Part shown: positions 1-13,640 of the stretch, in pieces | Numbering within the stretch: the stretch's first letter is position 1 | Layout of the letters: each line of letters opens with the position of its first letter | Origin: Ciona intestinalis | Taxonomy: Eukaryota; Chordata; Ascidiacea; Phlebobranchia; Cionidae | Direction of reading: 5' to 3' | DNA length: 64,000 bases | Assembly: GCF_000224145.3 (NCBI RefSeq) | Contig: NC_020176.2 | Location: 3,431,826 to 3,495,825 of the forward strand | Position numbers and translations under genes: made by a program | Notes under the pieces: model-generated | Database searches by the model: none | Seen by the model: the letters and a program-made list of their open reading frames with translations, nothing else | Told to the model about the DNA's origin: nothing

Positions 1-477
1 CGTAAACAAAAATGGAGCTCCGCGCAACGTAAAATTAAGAAAATCGCCAGCGTGTGAAAAAAAGAGACAAAAATTCACGTGAAAATCGGTACTGAACGCG
101 AAAAAAAGCAAAATTGCCAATGATTGAGGATTAGTACGAACATCATGTATGCAAAAACCTCCGACACCCAATGCAAGCCTCTTATCCGCCGCAATGACAA
201 CCCCATTCAAACGACCCAAACAATGGTAGACGATATTAGATTAAGGGATAGGTAATATAAATATTCCCTTGTACATATATTACGTTTAATTCATTAAATT
301 CAAAGTTAAAATTTAATCTATTTTGAAATGCCCATACCATGGATTTATCAGAATGACAGTTCGTTTCGTGTATAGTGTAAGTGTGTATCAATACATACAC
401 CACAATCCCCCAACACCACCATACCCCACCCCATACAATAAGCACATAACAATACAAGCATTCTCTATGGGCCAATA

Positions 478-556
478 TAATAATAATAAATAATAGGAAC
501 CGCCGCAACGCGTCGCAATAATAATAAATAATAGGAACCGTCGCAACGCGTCGCAA
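478..556. repeat. two-unit tandem repeat, 38-bp period
   Basis: A unit made of an AATAATAAATAATAGGAACCG block followed by a CGCAACGCGTCGC block occurs twice in a row with one visible C/T difference. Related CCGCCGCAA pieces recur near 186 and 669, so this may be the remnant of a dispersed element with a GC-rich core. No function is inferred. Confidence 0.7.
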
Positions 557-856
557 TAACTAGTTTTTTTTACAAAGTGGGGAAACTGCATAAGAACGGA
601 TTTGGGAGCTAACTATATCTTGCTTTAACACAAGAATGATCGAACCGAGTGATCTTAGGAATCACTTTTATCCGCCGCAACAGCGTCGCATTTTCGCGCC
701 TGTTGTCGATTCAAAAAAGGAATGACAACATAAACCGACACCTGAAAAAATATTAATTTGGTTAGTGGTTTTAGGGGGCTTAACAGGGGGCTAACATTTT
801 TAGTATTTGTTTTATCCCTACCCTAGTCGCATGTTTGGCGCCTAATTGTTTTGCAG

Positions 857-1085
857 TTGGAACCCACCAGCTTTCGCTGACCGGACTTTTAACCAACCGG
901 CGTGTTGGAATATGGTTTACGCAAACCAAGACAAGCTGCTGTATAGGCCTGGGTGCAATGACACGTGTTGTATCGACCTGGTGCAGTGTCCCAGTTCTAA
1001 CTTAAACTTCCTAACAGCGATCCCTAGTTATAGCGATGTCACTTCTATCTATCTGATGCCGACTGCCGGCCTTGCTGATAAGTGA
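857..1085 (+). CDS. orphan Cys-rich terminal exon, gene unknown
   Basis: A pyrimidine-rich tract ending in TTTTGCAG is followed by an open frame of about 75 codons ending in TGA at 1083-1085. The translation begins WNPPAFADRTFNQPACW and has five cysteines (PAC, PGC, a CC pair, VQC). Its base composition is noticeably richer in G+C than the flanks, like the verified exons elsewhere in this window. An AATAAA-like signal lies near 1372. The exon would be entered in phase 2. I found no convincing upstream exon in the first 850 bases, so any parent gene would start before the window. I do not recognise the family. It could be a chance open frame; the acceptor and composition favour a real last exon. 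Confidence 0.35.
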
Positions 1086-1622
1086 CACCAAGAGTTTTGG
1101 TTAAAGTTGGGAAATCTGACCTGCGCGCACCGTTCTTATGCAGGTTGTTTACCACACATACACATATGAAGAAATAAGACCCAAGATTCCCAACCACGTT
1201 ACATTACTAACGTGTACAAAGGTGGACTTTTAATATTTGGATCTCCGTATACTTCCCCACCCCACAACACACCGTGTACCACATAAACATTCAATTTTAA
1301 AACAAGCATTCAATAAGTATAAGGGACATTTTATGCTACAGCTCACATAAGTTAGTATTTACATCGACTAAGAATAAATCTTAGTCTTGGTATGCTATGG
1401 CTCCATCTTCGTTCTTGAGGTTTTCGTTCTGTCTTATCTCCTTTCTGTAGAAATAATACACGTCAGATGATCGTTGGTTATTTTACTATTTGACTATGAG
1501 CATATCAAAATTAAAGCACAAATATGAACCATGACAATTATTAAATACATTAACATAAAAAAATTTTTTTCTAATCTTGTCTTGATGCATGCTTATGCTA
1601 ATATCGTTTAATGTTATGATGT

Positions 1623-1818
1623 ATAGTAGGGTGGGGGGAGATGGGACACTTTTAGCACAAAATATCCAAATATCCTAACCGCCTTTTAAACAATTAATAA
1701 CGGTCTATGGGAGGTGTGAGGATACGGTTTTAGAATTCTTAGAATGATTTTTGTTTACTACCAAATGGGACGAGAAAATGGAATGAAAAGGTGTCCCATT
1801 TTCCCCCACCCTACTCTA
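1623..1818 (+). mobile_element. MITE copy (about 190-bp TIR family)
   Basis: Starts TAGTAGGGTGGGGGGAGATG and ends with the inverted partner CCCATTTTCCCCCACCCTAC. Internal landmarks of the family are present: ATATCC, TTTTAAACAATTAA, GAGGATACGGTTTT, TTTACTACCAAATGGGACGA. It is noncoding and flanked by TA-rich sequence. Confidence 0.85.
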
Positions 1819-3426
1819 TATTTGTTAACAAATTACAATAAAAAATATAATGTTAACAAGCAACAATAAATAAACAAATGTTGAAACCAACACGCCTTTT
1901 ACCATTTTACCGTTTAAGATATTTTGTAACTAGCGAGATAAAAGTTAGCCCAATAAAACAACGTGGTATATACCTTCGGTCGCTTCTTTCTCCGGCAGTT
2001 CTTTTGTTTCGGGCAACATTTGCAATCATTATTTTCTCATAGCACCAGCTGGGTGACGCCATTTGTACTGGGACGTCATATCTGTGACGAAAAACTCCAA
2101 ATTAACACAAATTCAGGATTTCGTTATCGCAAGTAGTAATATCTATATAGAAGTTACTTACCACTTAACGTGGATCACATGCGTTGGTTCCATGGTGCAT
2201 TTCAAATGACCTTGCATCGAACAAAACTCTGCAATGATAAAACTTGCGTTAATATAATTCGTGTACATGTTAATACAGCTTAATGTTGGGGGAAATGGGC
2301 CAATACCGGCCTACGTCTCCGGTTCCTCTGCATGCCTCTCTGCAGGACCACACAGTCATTGTATAATACACACGCACATTTTACGGTTGTCAATATATTT
2401 GCACTTACCGGTTCTGCAGGTCAACTGTGCGGTAACGAACTTGTAAATATGTCGTTTTTCTCCTTGTGTATTGGGATTGCTGTAATAACATAATCGGTTA
2501 AAAGAATGAAAACGAATTCTCATTCATAAAATCACCATATATACTTTAGTGTGAATTTGTGTCAAATATGCTATATTATATAAAAAGGCTAACTTGTTGA
2601 AACTAGAAACCAGTAGCGACAAAGTAAGAATACTCGGTTACATAATAAAAATACAAACTCGCTTTTAACGTTGCCAATCCAAAGCAACGGGGCCGGCGTG
2701 TCACTCGAGGCATCTTTATTCGGAGCGAGATAACGTTGATGTAATTTGCACAAGAGAATTTTGTTTGTATTGCTTCATCGTGAATTAAATAACTCAAACT
2801 TTCAGAGAATTACTTTTAAAATAGCCAGCTGTAAAACCAGATCGTTGATAATAATACAATAAATAAATGCACTATATTTCTCATACATTGCACATTCAAT
2901 CGCAAGCCCTTATCATAACCGAGTTGTACTTCAACTCCATTTCAACTTCCAACCTCTTAACGTTGGTTCCAAAACGTGGCAAACCAAAAGAACAAACCGT
3001 GCCCCAAACTCTCAAGAGCAAAATGAAAAGCTGAAAGCTGATTGGTTAATTGCTGGGAGGAAGTCTAAGAATTCGGTAAAAAGAGCAAAATGAATTTCGT
3101 GCGAATTTTAAGCGCCCAGTGTTGCCATTGCACAAAAAGAGTTTTCGAGTTTCGTGCTGGGATTTAATAGGTATTCGTATTCACTTAACATCAGGTAACA
3201 CTACAATCTATTTATAGTAACAGCGGATTGTGAAGATTACAGCAATAATTATTAAACGCCACTCCTGCGACTTGTGCGAAATTTTCGCGAGTCACAATAT
3301 ATTGTACTGGTGATTAATTCGCTCACATGATGCACAATACATAAGTTACAAAACTATATACAAACATACATTTATTTCACAGGAATTGATAAATGGTAAA
3401 ATAGATCATGAACTTGTGTTATTACA

Positions 3427-3622
3427 TATAGTAGGGTGGGAGAAGATGGGACACCTTTAGCACATAATATCCGAACATTCTGATCGTATTTTAAACAATT
3501 AACAACGGTTTATTGGAGTCGTGACGATACGGTTTTTATAATTCTTTGAATGTTCTTTGTTCACTACTAAATGGGAGGAGAAAATAAAATGAAAAGGTGT
3601 CACATCTCGCCCCACCGCATTA
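3427..3622 (+). mobile_element. MITE copy
   Basis: Same family: left end TAGTAGGGTGGGAGAAGATG, central GTGACGATACGGTTTTTATA, right end GGTGTCACATCTCGCCCCAC. Moderately diverged at the right terminus. Confidence 0.8.
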
Positions 3623-4684
3623 TACTTCTTGTTACTTTGATTTATCATAATACGCTTTATACATTGCCGCTGAACAATAGGCTAACAGGTAGTGCAGATA
3701 ACATGTCTTCAATTCACGTACAGTGCTTTGCCTCAAAAAGAGGTTGTATGTGTCTCGTCGTGTTCTGTGCTTTAGGAAATTGCAACAACCAAAAATGTTT
3801 TTCTGTTACCTTTCAGGAATCTTTCACGAACAAATGTGATCGCAAGATGTCCCTAGAGATTCGTTTTTCAGCAGGCCAACTCGATCGTTCGTTGGTTTGA
3901 ATTAGCTATTAGTCCGCTACATGTTGGGAAACAGCAATAGTTTCTATATTCAAGTCGTTGTTTCTATCCATAAGGATTCCAGACCTTACACTGTAACACA
4001 ATATATATTGATCGAGCGCTTAAAAGAATTTTGTAATGGGGCAGTGTATAACTTTGCGTTGGCTGTGCTGTAATACAAATGAATACCAAGGACGCATCAC
4101 AATTCTTACAGAGTTTTGTATTTTTCCAACTAAATGTTTATTTCATTTGACCAATACATATAATTTGTAATTTCTGTATGTTATGCAAAACATTCACAGC
4201 TCTCTATATAAAAAAAATTAGGGTGTAACGGTCACGCCTTTTATCCAAAACATTATTTCTTTCTTTTTTATTAACAACCGTGTTTTAACAACTGTTGTTT
4301 TACCGTTACTACCTGTCTTTTCGCTTTTTGTCAACTCTCTTGTTCTTCGTTATCGTGACCGAAGAGACGAAATAAAATAGCCCATGAAAACATTAAATTT
4401 AAATATTATCGAATCATAATCCCCTTTTTAATAAATTTTAATCTTTCAACGATATATATAGACATAAATATAGCTAATACGCTCGAAGACAACTTTCGTT
4501 TTAAGTTTTGTTTGCTTCTTTTGATTGGTTTTATTGAAACGTCATCTTGGTCGGACATAAAAACTGTTTGTTTTCGATATCACAATTTAAATAGGTAGTT
4601 TCCGTAACAGCCAAGGTTCATAAACCTTATATGATAAAAGACGGTGTTTCTGTTTGACATGTAGTCTGACATTTTTGAACAGAA

Positions 4685-4799
4685 TATATAGTAGGGTACT
4701 GGGGGGAGATGGGACACCTGCTGTAAGCATAATACCTAAACATCCTGATCGTGATAAAGTAGAATAATAAGGTGTTCTACCTTCCACACCCTACTATAT
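4685..4799 (+). mobile_element. internally deleted MITE copy
   Basis: Both termini of the family are present (left GGGGGGAGATGGGACACCTG, right CCACACCCTACTATAT) but the centre is reduced to about 50 bases, giving a ~115-bp deletion derivative. Confidence 0.75.
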
Positions 4800-5724
4800 C
4801 GAATATTTTATTCTTTCGCCCAATAGAGTCTCAGGTCCGCCAAAACACGTTTTACTTAATTACAATATTTTAAAAGTTCCGGGTAGTGTTGCCTAAAGTA
4901 ATGGGATGACGCTGCATGTTTTTATATGTATCTCTTCGATTGCAATAACATATAGTTCATACTAATTTAGCTTTGCGAAGAGATGGAAATTAACAGCAAC
5001 TTTTTGAGAATCATTGAGTTATAGTAGCGAACCAGAAAACGTTTCCCAGCTTTGCTAAAACAAGAAAAAGTAATTAGGCAACTGCGCACGCAGAATGAGT
5101 ATTTTAGTTTTTTTACGTAAGTTCTATTTATAGTTTGATCATATGATACATGACGATGAAGTTTGTTTAGTGAGTAATGTCCTTTGAAAGTGAGCGTTAA
5201 CTTTCCAGTTTTATCTTTGTACAAACAAATGTTATACCTTGTCTGCATTTTTGTCGGGATAGCCAACGTAGTATATTAATATGGGGGTTCTCGTTCCGCA
5301 GTATAACTTTAAAAACACCGCCTGGTTTTAGTTATGTCAACAAAATTAATATTTTATTGGACAATCGATGAACCGTACAGTTACTATAATCTTGATTGTT
5401 CTTTATGTATGCAATAAAGTTTAAAACTCGCCGCTGGTGCGGTATACGTTCAGCCGTTTGCCCTGCTTTATTAATAGGCTGTTTTTTTTTATTGGAACAT
5501 GGTACCAGTTAACTTGAATACGAGCTACCAGAGTTAATAGGTAACTCGTTCTTCGTAAACGTAACGGCTATGTCAACAGTCGGCTTAGTATATCGTAATA
5601 TGTTATAGACACAGTTATCAATACCTAGTATACATTTTTGAAATGCTAATATTTACAGAACTGTCTGAAAGTATGTGTTAAATCTGCCTTTGTTTTGCCA
5701 TTTGTAGCGATTTGTGACATGCAA

Positions 5725-5905
5725 TATATATTAGGGTGGGATAAGATGGGTCACCTTTAATATCCAAATATGCTGATCGTTATCAACAATTTTCTTTGGG
5801 TGTCGTGTGCATACGGTTTTATAATTCCTTGAATGTTCTTTGTTTACTACCATAAGACCAGAAAATAGAATGAAAAGGTGTCACATCTATCCCCACCCTG
5901 TACTA
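5725..5905 (+). mobile_element. MITE copy
   Basis: Left end TTAGGGTGGGATAAGATGGG, right end GGTGTCACATCTATCCCCAC; slightly shortened in the middle. Confidence 0.75.
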
Positions 5906-7730
5906 ATTTCAGGCCTAAGCCCACAGACAGCTTTGTTCGGAGTAGTTTTCTGGTAAAAATCGATTTTTAAGTAATACCGTTGATCTTTAAAAGGTTTTTG
6001 TAATACTACACACCTTTAGGGCGAGCTTGAATTAAAAAAAAACAGTAATCTAACTCAATGTTATTCTGACTGGTTTTAAGTAAAACCATTAGGGGTACTT
6101 TAAATGGTTTGTACTATATCACATGGCTCACATTAGCTTTGACTGAGAACATAATAATTTCCTCATCTTAAATTTTTCTTACTAAACTGAAGTAAGCTAC
6201 ACTGTACAAAAAAAAAACACAAGTAGTATATATGGTTTAGCATTTTATATCATTAGCTTTGATGTAAGTTCACAGTGTTAATATGTTAGCATTAAGTGTA
6301 ATTCCAATTAAATTCAGGTGTTATCGCAACGAATTGCAATACCTTCAAAAAATTTTAGTTTCATAAATGCCTTGAGGTGTAGAGTCGACCGCTGCATTGA
6401 AATGACAAATAGAAACAGCTTTAGTGTTTTGAAATTTTGGGGAATTGAAAAGAACAAAAAAAACAGATTCATTCGGTCACTGTGAAAATAGCCAACGTTG
6501 AAATAGATTTACGAACATGCTTTATAAATTTCAATTGACATAAAGAGGAAAAGATTATACGCAAAGCGTCGTTCAACGAACGTGTTTTGCAAGAAAAACA
6601 AAGAACGACGCTCTGTTTGTTTATATACGTGTGCCGAAGGCACAAACATTCGTTGCAATATAAAGCACGCCCTGGCTTAGAACCGTCGGGCCGAGCAGCG
6701 CCTTTGTTTGTGATACAAAGGCAAACAGAGTTATGAATCATTACGTGTAGAATAATAAACCGAGGAATGAGTACTCATGTCAATTTACCGGAACAACAAA
6801 ATAAAAGTTGGGAGTAAAAAGAGAGATGGTACACACCGTGTTATGTGAAAGGGCTTAATGCTCTTGTTAAAACGTGGTAGGAACGCGAGTTGGTATGGAC
6901 GTAAAATATTAGGAATTCTATAACAGATTGGCACAAACGATTCGTTTAGTATGCTGAAGCTATGATCCGTTTAACGCTTTTTCTTGATACGTAAAATCTG
7001 GGTTATGGAACGAGTAACATGTTTATGCACTACATAGGTAAAGGTGCATTTTACGAGTTGTTCAAAAAAATATTGGAAAAATATTCCACAAAATCGACCG
7101 AATACGATTACATACATTATGGAGAATAAACGAACGATTACATTGTACAACAAAATAAGTTACAAGATTATCCTAATGCTGTTACATCGCCTTCGTTACG
7201 AGTGAAATGAAAGGGGGTTTCAAATAAGAAAATAAGTGAAACAGCGATTTGCGTTTTTGGTACACGTGTATATATATATATACAAATATATAGGAAGAAA
7301 CCCCTTAGGTTTCAAATCACGATAAATGTTTTGAAAAAGTTACAAGGTTCAATCGCCACTCGTAACTCATTAGGAGAATTATAGATCCGTTTATAAAAAA
7401 ATAGAATTTGAAGCAGGGAATCATGGCTCTAGTTCATTCTAGGTAGCTAGGTAAGTAATTTACTGCCAAGCCTATCATTTGAACTTTCAACGCCTTTCAT
7501 ATTCTCTTGCTATATATATGGCTTTACAGACAGCATAGGAAAGTATATGTTTTATGTATATCAGGTGTAAAGAAGAATAAATATAACGAGGGAAAAAATC
7601 CTGCTCGTTTAGAGGGAACTACCTGTTTTCTATCGAATGTCTGCGCATCTACGAAAAAGTAGAAAGTTTTTAAACAGTTCGGACATTTAACTAGCTACAA
7701 AGAACCGACGTTTGACTCATAGGAAAACAC

Positions 7731-8407
7731 TTATGGTATTCTTCGTGGGCACAACAGGACGTGCGGCAAGCGGGATTTTACGCAGGTGCAACACGTCATC
7801 GTTAGCATAAGCAAGAGTAGAGATATGCTCACAACGATGTCAATACCCGTACCGAAACCTACTGTTTTAGGGTTAAGCGGTGGTTTTCCTACATCAGCGG
7901 ATATGTTTGTGTATAATGGTAGCTGTGTTTTTTCTACCAAGCTGTAATGAAGGTTGTTTAATCCATCGTGCCTCTGTCGCTCGGCGGCGCCAACTAGTAA
8001 GGTGTAACGATATGGATTTACTCGGTTGCTTTTGTCCGAAGGATGGTAGGCCATTCGATACCTGGAACATAAAGAAACAATTGAGATGTGGAACACATTA
8101 GGCAAGCCAGTACAGGTCGTGGCCAACTCGGTGGAAATGTAGGATTAGTCGTCATGGGAGCGCGTGTGTTGAATAGTTGTGTGTAGGAATAGAATACGTG
8201 TGTGCGCGCGTCACTTACCGTTCCTTTAATTCGGAGTATATACCAGGCTCACAATAATTCAATTAAACGGTATACTCTATCACGTAGTATACAGCTCATA
8301 CAGTACAACTGTACAAACGACATACACACACGATGAAGTGCGAAAATGAATGAGTGTTGGCACGAGTTGCGTTATTGCGTCAATGGGTTTTACGCCAACT
8401 AAATGAG

Positions 8408-8441
<34 letters not shown>

Positions 8442-10727
8442 TAATGTGTGTGTGTGTGTAGGAAAAGAAATTACCGTGCAACGTCATATTGTGCTCTTTC
8501 TAAACCAAGACAGCTATGCAGAATCCTCACATACATGTCGTCATCTTCTGCACCCCATCCCCAGTATTCGTTCGAATACCCGTTGACCTAATACATAAAG
8601 TAGTTAAAGTTACGAGGCCGCTTTATAACAGCATATGCAAATAAACAGAATTGTAAAAATAGCCGAACATGGAAATGTACCGAGCCTGCTATTTTGTTGT
8701 TTTGTTCGAACCATGAAATATTTAACGCATAGCAGGAAACGGTATGCTTCGTTGCTTTGCTTTTTGGTTACGGTAGGTCTATTTATTTGAGCGAACATAA
8801 AGTACAATCGCAATTCTAAAGTGCAAAGTGCCAATAAAGGATATGCAAAAATAATATAATGAAGGCGTTCAGGTATTTGATATCCGTTAAGCTGCATATT
8901 GAACTTTTGTCAAATCATAGCCGTACAATAAAGAGGGCTGCACGAAATGTTGACCAAAGGTACAACCTATTCGTAGGATAACAATACCTTTTAAAACCAA
9001 ACCAAACACCTTTAGTTCGTGGGGTGTAATGTGCCTAAGCAGACATCCAATATTTTGCTGTGCCATTGGCAACGGTTGCTATGATACTATTGTTCAAAGT
9101 AGTGCGCGCCAGTTTCGGGGAATGTTTGAAACCCTACACCTTCATAGTCTAGGGTTACTATAGAAACTATCCAGGAAAACAGGTAGGGGAAACAGTTCGA
9201 ACCCCCGCATTGATAAATCATCAGTGCAATTTAACGTGCGTACCGTGTTTTCTTATATTCATCAACACTTTATTATTGTGGAGTCTGTTTACTGCACTGA
9301 CGATGTACAATGCAGGTATTTTGACAGGAAATATTCTGTCTACCGGTGTTAGGGTAAACACATACGAAAATGTATCAGGAAATGAACATACTACGTGCTT
9401 TGTGCGTTGTCATGAGTATGCTGGGCAACTGCTAAATGCTTGATACATTCTGGTATATTCTGTTGGCGAAGTTCCTACAGCGATACAAGCCAGAGATTTT
9501 TTAATTTACTCCTAAGTTGGTTTAATACGCCGAAATATATATATAGGATTGTATGTTATATTGTTTCGTAGCTATGGGGATATAACTGGTATTTATATAA
9601 CACACGTTACACGGTTGAAAACACAAAGGCAGTAAACACTCGTTTCGGTGTGAGGTTTTCGAGATCTTACGTAAACTACTTAAGCGTGTCGGTCGTGCGC
9701 ACAGACCAAATCAAAACCGCGCCCACAAAATGCAAGCGCAACCGCTGGATCGTAGTCAGCCAGGATTTTGTTTCGTTAAAGTATGTAACTTGCTCACTGG
9801 ACCTTACAGCGTGACTGACGTCTCACTTCGTTGGAATTTTTTAACAATTTGCAGCAGCAGGCCGGCACTGAATATTTAGTAATACTTTACCTGGAATGAA
9901 ATGACTGTATAGTAAACGGTAATACAAACCTGGGCAAATTGGTCTTTGGTCATTGCAATAACTCCACCGAACAGTGCGTCATATGGCAGTTGGTAATCCC
10001 ATTTGTCGATACCAACAGATAAATGTCTGGGTACTTCGGCACATCGGTACAGATTGCGGTCGTCCTCAGCGAGCAGGTCGACATCGTGAAAGATGAAGCA
10101 ATCATAATCATCCTGCTTCAGCGCTTCAGTGTAGCCGATATTTAACAGCTTTGCTTTGTTAAATGTGCCGGTGCCGGATTGGTGAACAACGAAAACACCA
10201 TAGTCGGCTTGCTGCCGCTGCATAACAGGGTGTATAGCTTTTAGAAACTGCCGTAGGTGTCTCTCACGGTTACGGTGCGGGACGATAATCGCAACCTTGT
10301 GACGAGGGACACATTGCGCCGGTTTGAACCGCCCACCAGGTTCAACCAACGTGTAGTTTTTTACTAGATCGTCCAAGCTAACGTCCTCGTCTTCGTTCCC
10401 AAGCTCCTGTTTTCCTAAGAGATTTGGAGGCATCTCGGGGCAAAATGGCAGAGGGGACGCGTTTTCGCCTCCATTTAACAGTGCCCGACTGTCTTTCAAT
10501 GAATTGTGACCGGGTACGGCTTCGCAGTTCGTTTCGAGGCCACGAATCCAATCCAACTTGATGTTGAGATGTAACGAAATGACGAGTATTACGTCGTGTA
10601 TACGAAAGTATACGATTACCAGTTCTATGGCAAAAAGAATTAGACAGAGCGTTAACCATTTTGCTCTAAGCCCATAATTTGTTCGCCGTTTTACCAGGCC
10701 TTTGTTGTATTGGTGCCTGAGTGACAT
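7731..10727 (-). CDS. beta-1,4-galactosyltransferase family protein
   Basis: Three coding exons: 10727-9930, 8587-8475 and 8061-7731, joined in compatible phase to give 413 aa. The family transfers galactose from UDP-Gal to terminal GlcNAc (or Glc/Xyl) in the Golgi lumen. Type II layout: short basic cytosolic start, signal anchor at about 24-41, stem, then the catalytic domain. Family motifs seen: FNKAKLLNIGY (189-199), the metal-binding DVD (215-217), LFGGV (252-256), GYSNEYWGWGAEDDD (269-283, acceptor/donor loop) and M307/H310, which match the second Mn2+ ligand pair (MxxH) of mammalian B4GALT1. I chose the ATG before SLRH; an in-frame ATG lies upstream but is followed by a likely acceptor. 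Odd: after the usual end of the domain the frame continues about 45 residues with a hydrophobic segment (376-397). Which vertebrate B4GALT it corresponds to cannot be decided here. Confidence 0.92.
8411..8460. repeat. (TA)n-(TG)n microsatellite
   Basis: A run of TA repeats is followed closely by a run of TG, located in the last intron of the galactosyltransferase gene just beyond the donor of the second exon. Confidence 0.9.
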
Positions 10728-12102
10728 GTAACCACGTATACAAAATATAGACCGCTCCTGAAATATTAAGCTAGCAGCACCTACGAATAAAAGCATCAAT
10801 AAAATAAACAGTTAAACCGGTTAACAAACAGTTATACGAAACAGGCGATACCGCTTTCATTATTTAACACCTCGCAAAAACTGACGCCAAACTAATAGTG
10901 CACACACCAAAACTACCAGTCACGTCATTCCCGTCACGAGATAAGGTTTACAATCAGTTCAATAATACTACCCTGAAATAAGACTAGTTTATCCTATTAA
11001 GCACATGTGACGGCACAGAACTACTTCCTCTAACGGTAATATATCTAACAGCTGTCCCTAGCTGTGATAACATTAAAACAAGAAACTAGTCTGGTGTCAT
11101 AACAGAATAGGTTGGTCATTTCCTGATCCCACACCAGCATATACACGTAAGAGCAACATTGGACTGGCTTCTCTACACACGTAGTAGAGTGTGTGTTTAA
11201 CTGTTAACAGTTGGGCCCGAGGCAACAAGTCACTGTTACTGACTGGCTGTTAGCATTGACAGAGAAGCTCTTAAAACAAAACTAGATAAACGCATAAGTC
11301 AAACAATTTTAACAAACAACACAGAAAATATGCATACAGTTATCCTGATTGACACGTATGTAAGTTAAACATGGCTTGTCAAACAAGAGCTATGACTCAT
11401 TGAACATTAACACGGTCTGAGATATGCTTACAGTCATCAATGCGTTACAATATTTTAGTTAAAAGACTTAACTTAAGTCTACATAAACCTTTTTCAATAC
11501 TGTACAACTATTTGATTTGGAACAAAAGCTATCTATGCACTCTTTATAACACAAGCATACAGGTGTAACAAGCGTTACAACATTACAGTAAATCCAACAA
11601 CGCTATAACACTGGTCTGAACTTTAGTCTGGCATTACCGCCTCTTCACTACAGTAACTGCGAACTGGGCTGTACCGGGAGAGGTTGCCATATCAATCGAG
11701 TACGAGCAGACTGATTCACAAAATCACCGGTGCGTATCGGGCGTAGGCTCGCTTTGTGAAGAGAATTGAACCATAGTTCGCAGAATATATTCGGTTACAC
11801 ACATGTTTCCGTTCGGTATACAAAAACTGTTCTGTAAACCCTTATCGTGAAACGTTAACTATTAACAACTGATATTAGTATTGAATTAATATCGATGTTT
11901 GAAAAGCATTGTTCGTTAGCGTGGTATAGCTCAGAGGAAAGCGGATATATAAACGAAATGACGTCACATACCTTTCGGTTTCGTTTCCTTATCGACAAGG
12001 ACGTATTTAAGACAACATCTGCTTTTATGAATAGCTATTAGCTATATTTGTAATGGTATGATCTATTTTTTATTTACAACTTCTAGTCTAACCAATACTG
12101 TA

Positions 12103-12250
12103 ATAGAGTGGGGTAAGATAGGACATGCTGTTTTTATTCTCCTTTCCCGTCCCATTTGGTAGTAAACAAAGAAAATTAACGGAATAACTGTAAATGTAGC
12201 ACCACGACTACGAAACATCGTTTGTGCTAACATCTTACCACACAGTACTT
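12103..12250 (-). mobile_element. degraded MITE copy, inverse orientation
   Basis: Left end AGAGTGGGGTAAGATAGGAC, then TCCCGTCCCATTTGGTAGTA, the reverse complement of the family's right-hand internal block. The right end is eroded (CATCTTACCACACAGTAC). Confidence 0.6.
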
Positions 12251-12454
12251 ATACATTACAATCTAGTATTTCGGTCTTTCTTTAAAACCGACAAAATAAG
12301 CATTTATTTCTCGTCAACCAATGTTTGTTTACCACGTTTTAGCAGAAAAGAATTACCGAGTTTTTAAAACAGTTAAGTAATGCACTTTAGGTCACGGTTT
12401 ATCAAACAGAGTTTTTACATAAAATTTTTAAAGTTTTTTTGCACGCAAATTGTG

Positions 12455-12655
12455 TATATAGTAGGTTGGGGGAAGATGGGACATCTTTATCACCTAATAT
12501 TTAAATGTCCTAATCCTGTTTTTAACAATTAACAAAGGTCTATGGAAGACGTAAAGTTATTGATTTATAATTCGTTAAATATTCTATGTTTACTACTAAA
12601 TGTGACCAGTAAATAGAATGAAAAGGTGTCCCAGCTTCCTCCACCCTACTATATA
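12455..12655 (+). mobile_element. MITE copy, both ends present
   Basis: Left end TAGGTTGGGGGAAGATGGGA and right end GTGTCCCAGCTTCCTCCACC followed by CTACTATATA; full length for the family. Confidence 0.85.
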
Positions 12656-13457
12656 TTTACAAAAGTAACTCCCTTAAACTAGGCATATTAGGAGTAGCTT
12701 AATTGTTGTTATGTTTTGATATAAACATTACGTCATAACATATTTACGCATATGATTCAATCTTGTGACCTAGCCAAGTATTACTTCCAAAACTTATGAT
12801 TACCAAGCGATCATATTTCTTTTATTTCTCTTTCATAATCTGACGGGGAATTGATATTGATACCTAGATACCTACTGTTTCTAGTTGTTTTTCCATTTTA
12901 TAATCGACTGTATAACTAAACTACATTTAGTAGGAACATGAGTCATGACAAAACTACCCAATCTACAATTACTGTATATAACTTAACACAGATTTTCATT
13001 TAAACTCTATTAAAGCCACTATTATAAAAATACAGTTTAAAATATATTTTATAACTTGCAAATGTTCTACGGTCACACTATTCTTTAAATGGCCATGTCC
13101 ATTTATCATTTCTTAAAAGTGTGAAGCCGACTTTATAGTAAGACTTGCGTCGTAAACAGTTTCAAAACCTACTGTCCTCTATATACACAATGCATAGGCA
13201 TTCTTACAACGTAAAATTGTTAGTAAAAAAATTGTAAAGCTGTCAGGAAAATCCCCGACTTCCTGGAATTGCAACATATGTGTGATCCATATTAAGCAAA
13301 CCTATATTGTTAAAACGAGTTTTCTAGGATAAATGCATTATCTTGCATGTAGACTACGTTAAAAAAATAAAAATATCTCAGACCTATACACCCTACTTCG
13401 CTGGTATACAATAGTAGCTACAGTATACACAACTTTACGCCAAAATTAAGTTCCCCA

Positions 13458-13640
13458 TACTAGGGTAGGGCAAGATGTGACCTGCATTCCATGTTGTCGA
13501 TCCAATTGATAGAAAACAAAACAATATTTACAGAATATATAACGGTGGCTCTTAAGGGTGTGGTGAAGAGTTAAAAACACAATCAGGAAGTTTAGGATAT
13601 AGATGCTAACGGTATGCCATCTTACCCCACAGAACTATAT
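13458..13640 (-). mobile_element. degraded MITE copy, inverse orientation
   Basis: Left end TACTAGGGTAGGGCAAGATG, internal AATCAGGAAGTTTAGGATAT (complement of the family's ATATCC/CTGAT block) and right end CCATCTTACCCCACAGAACT. Confidence 0.6.

Larger units (their letters stand above)
1086..7730. other. gene-poor stretch with MITE copies
   Basis: I see no open frame with coding character, no domain and no plausible exon chain here. It contains four copies of the short inverted-repeat element (listed separately), AT-rich simple sequence (for example the TA run near 7267-7282) and otherwise unremarkable sequence. Distal regulatory sequence cannot be excluded. Confidence 0.5.

Noticed and set aside
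8411-8460. Alternating TA/TG tract as a regulatory element
   Set aside because: A simple microsatellite in an intron is sufficient explanation.
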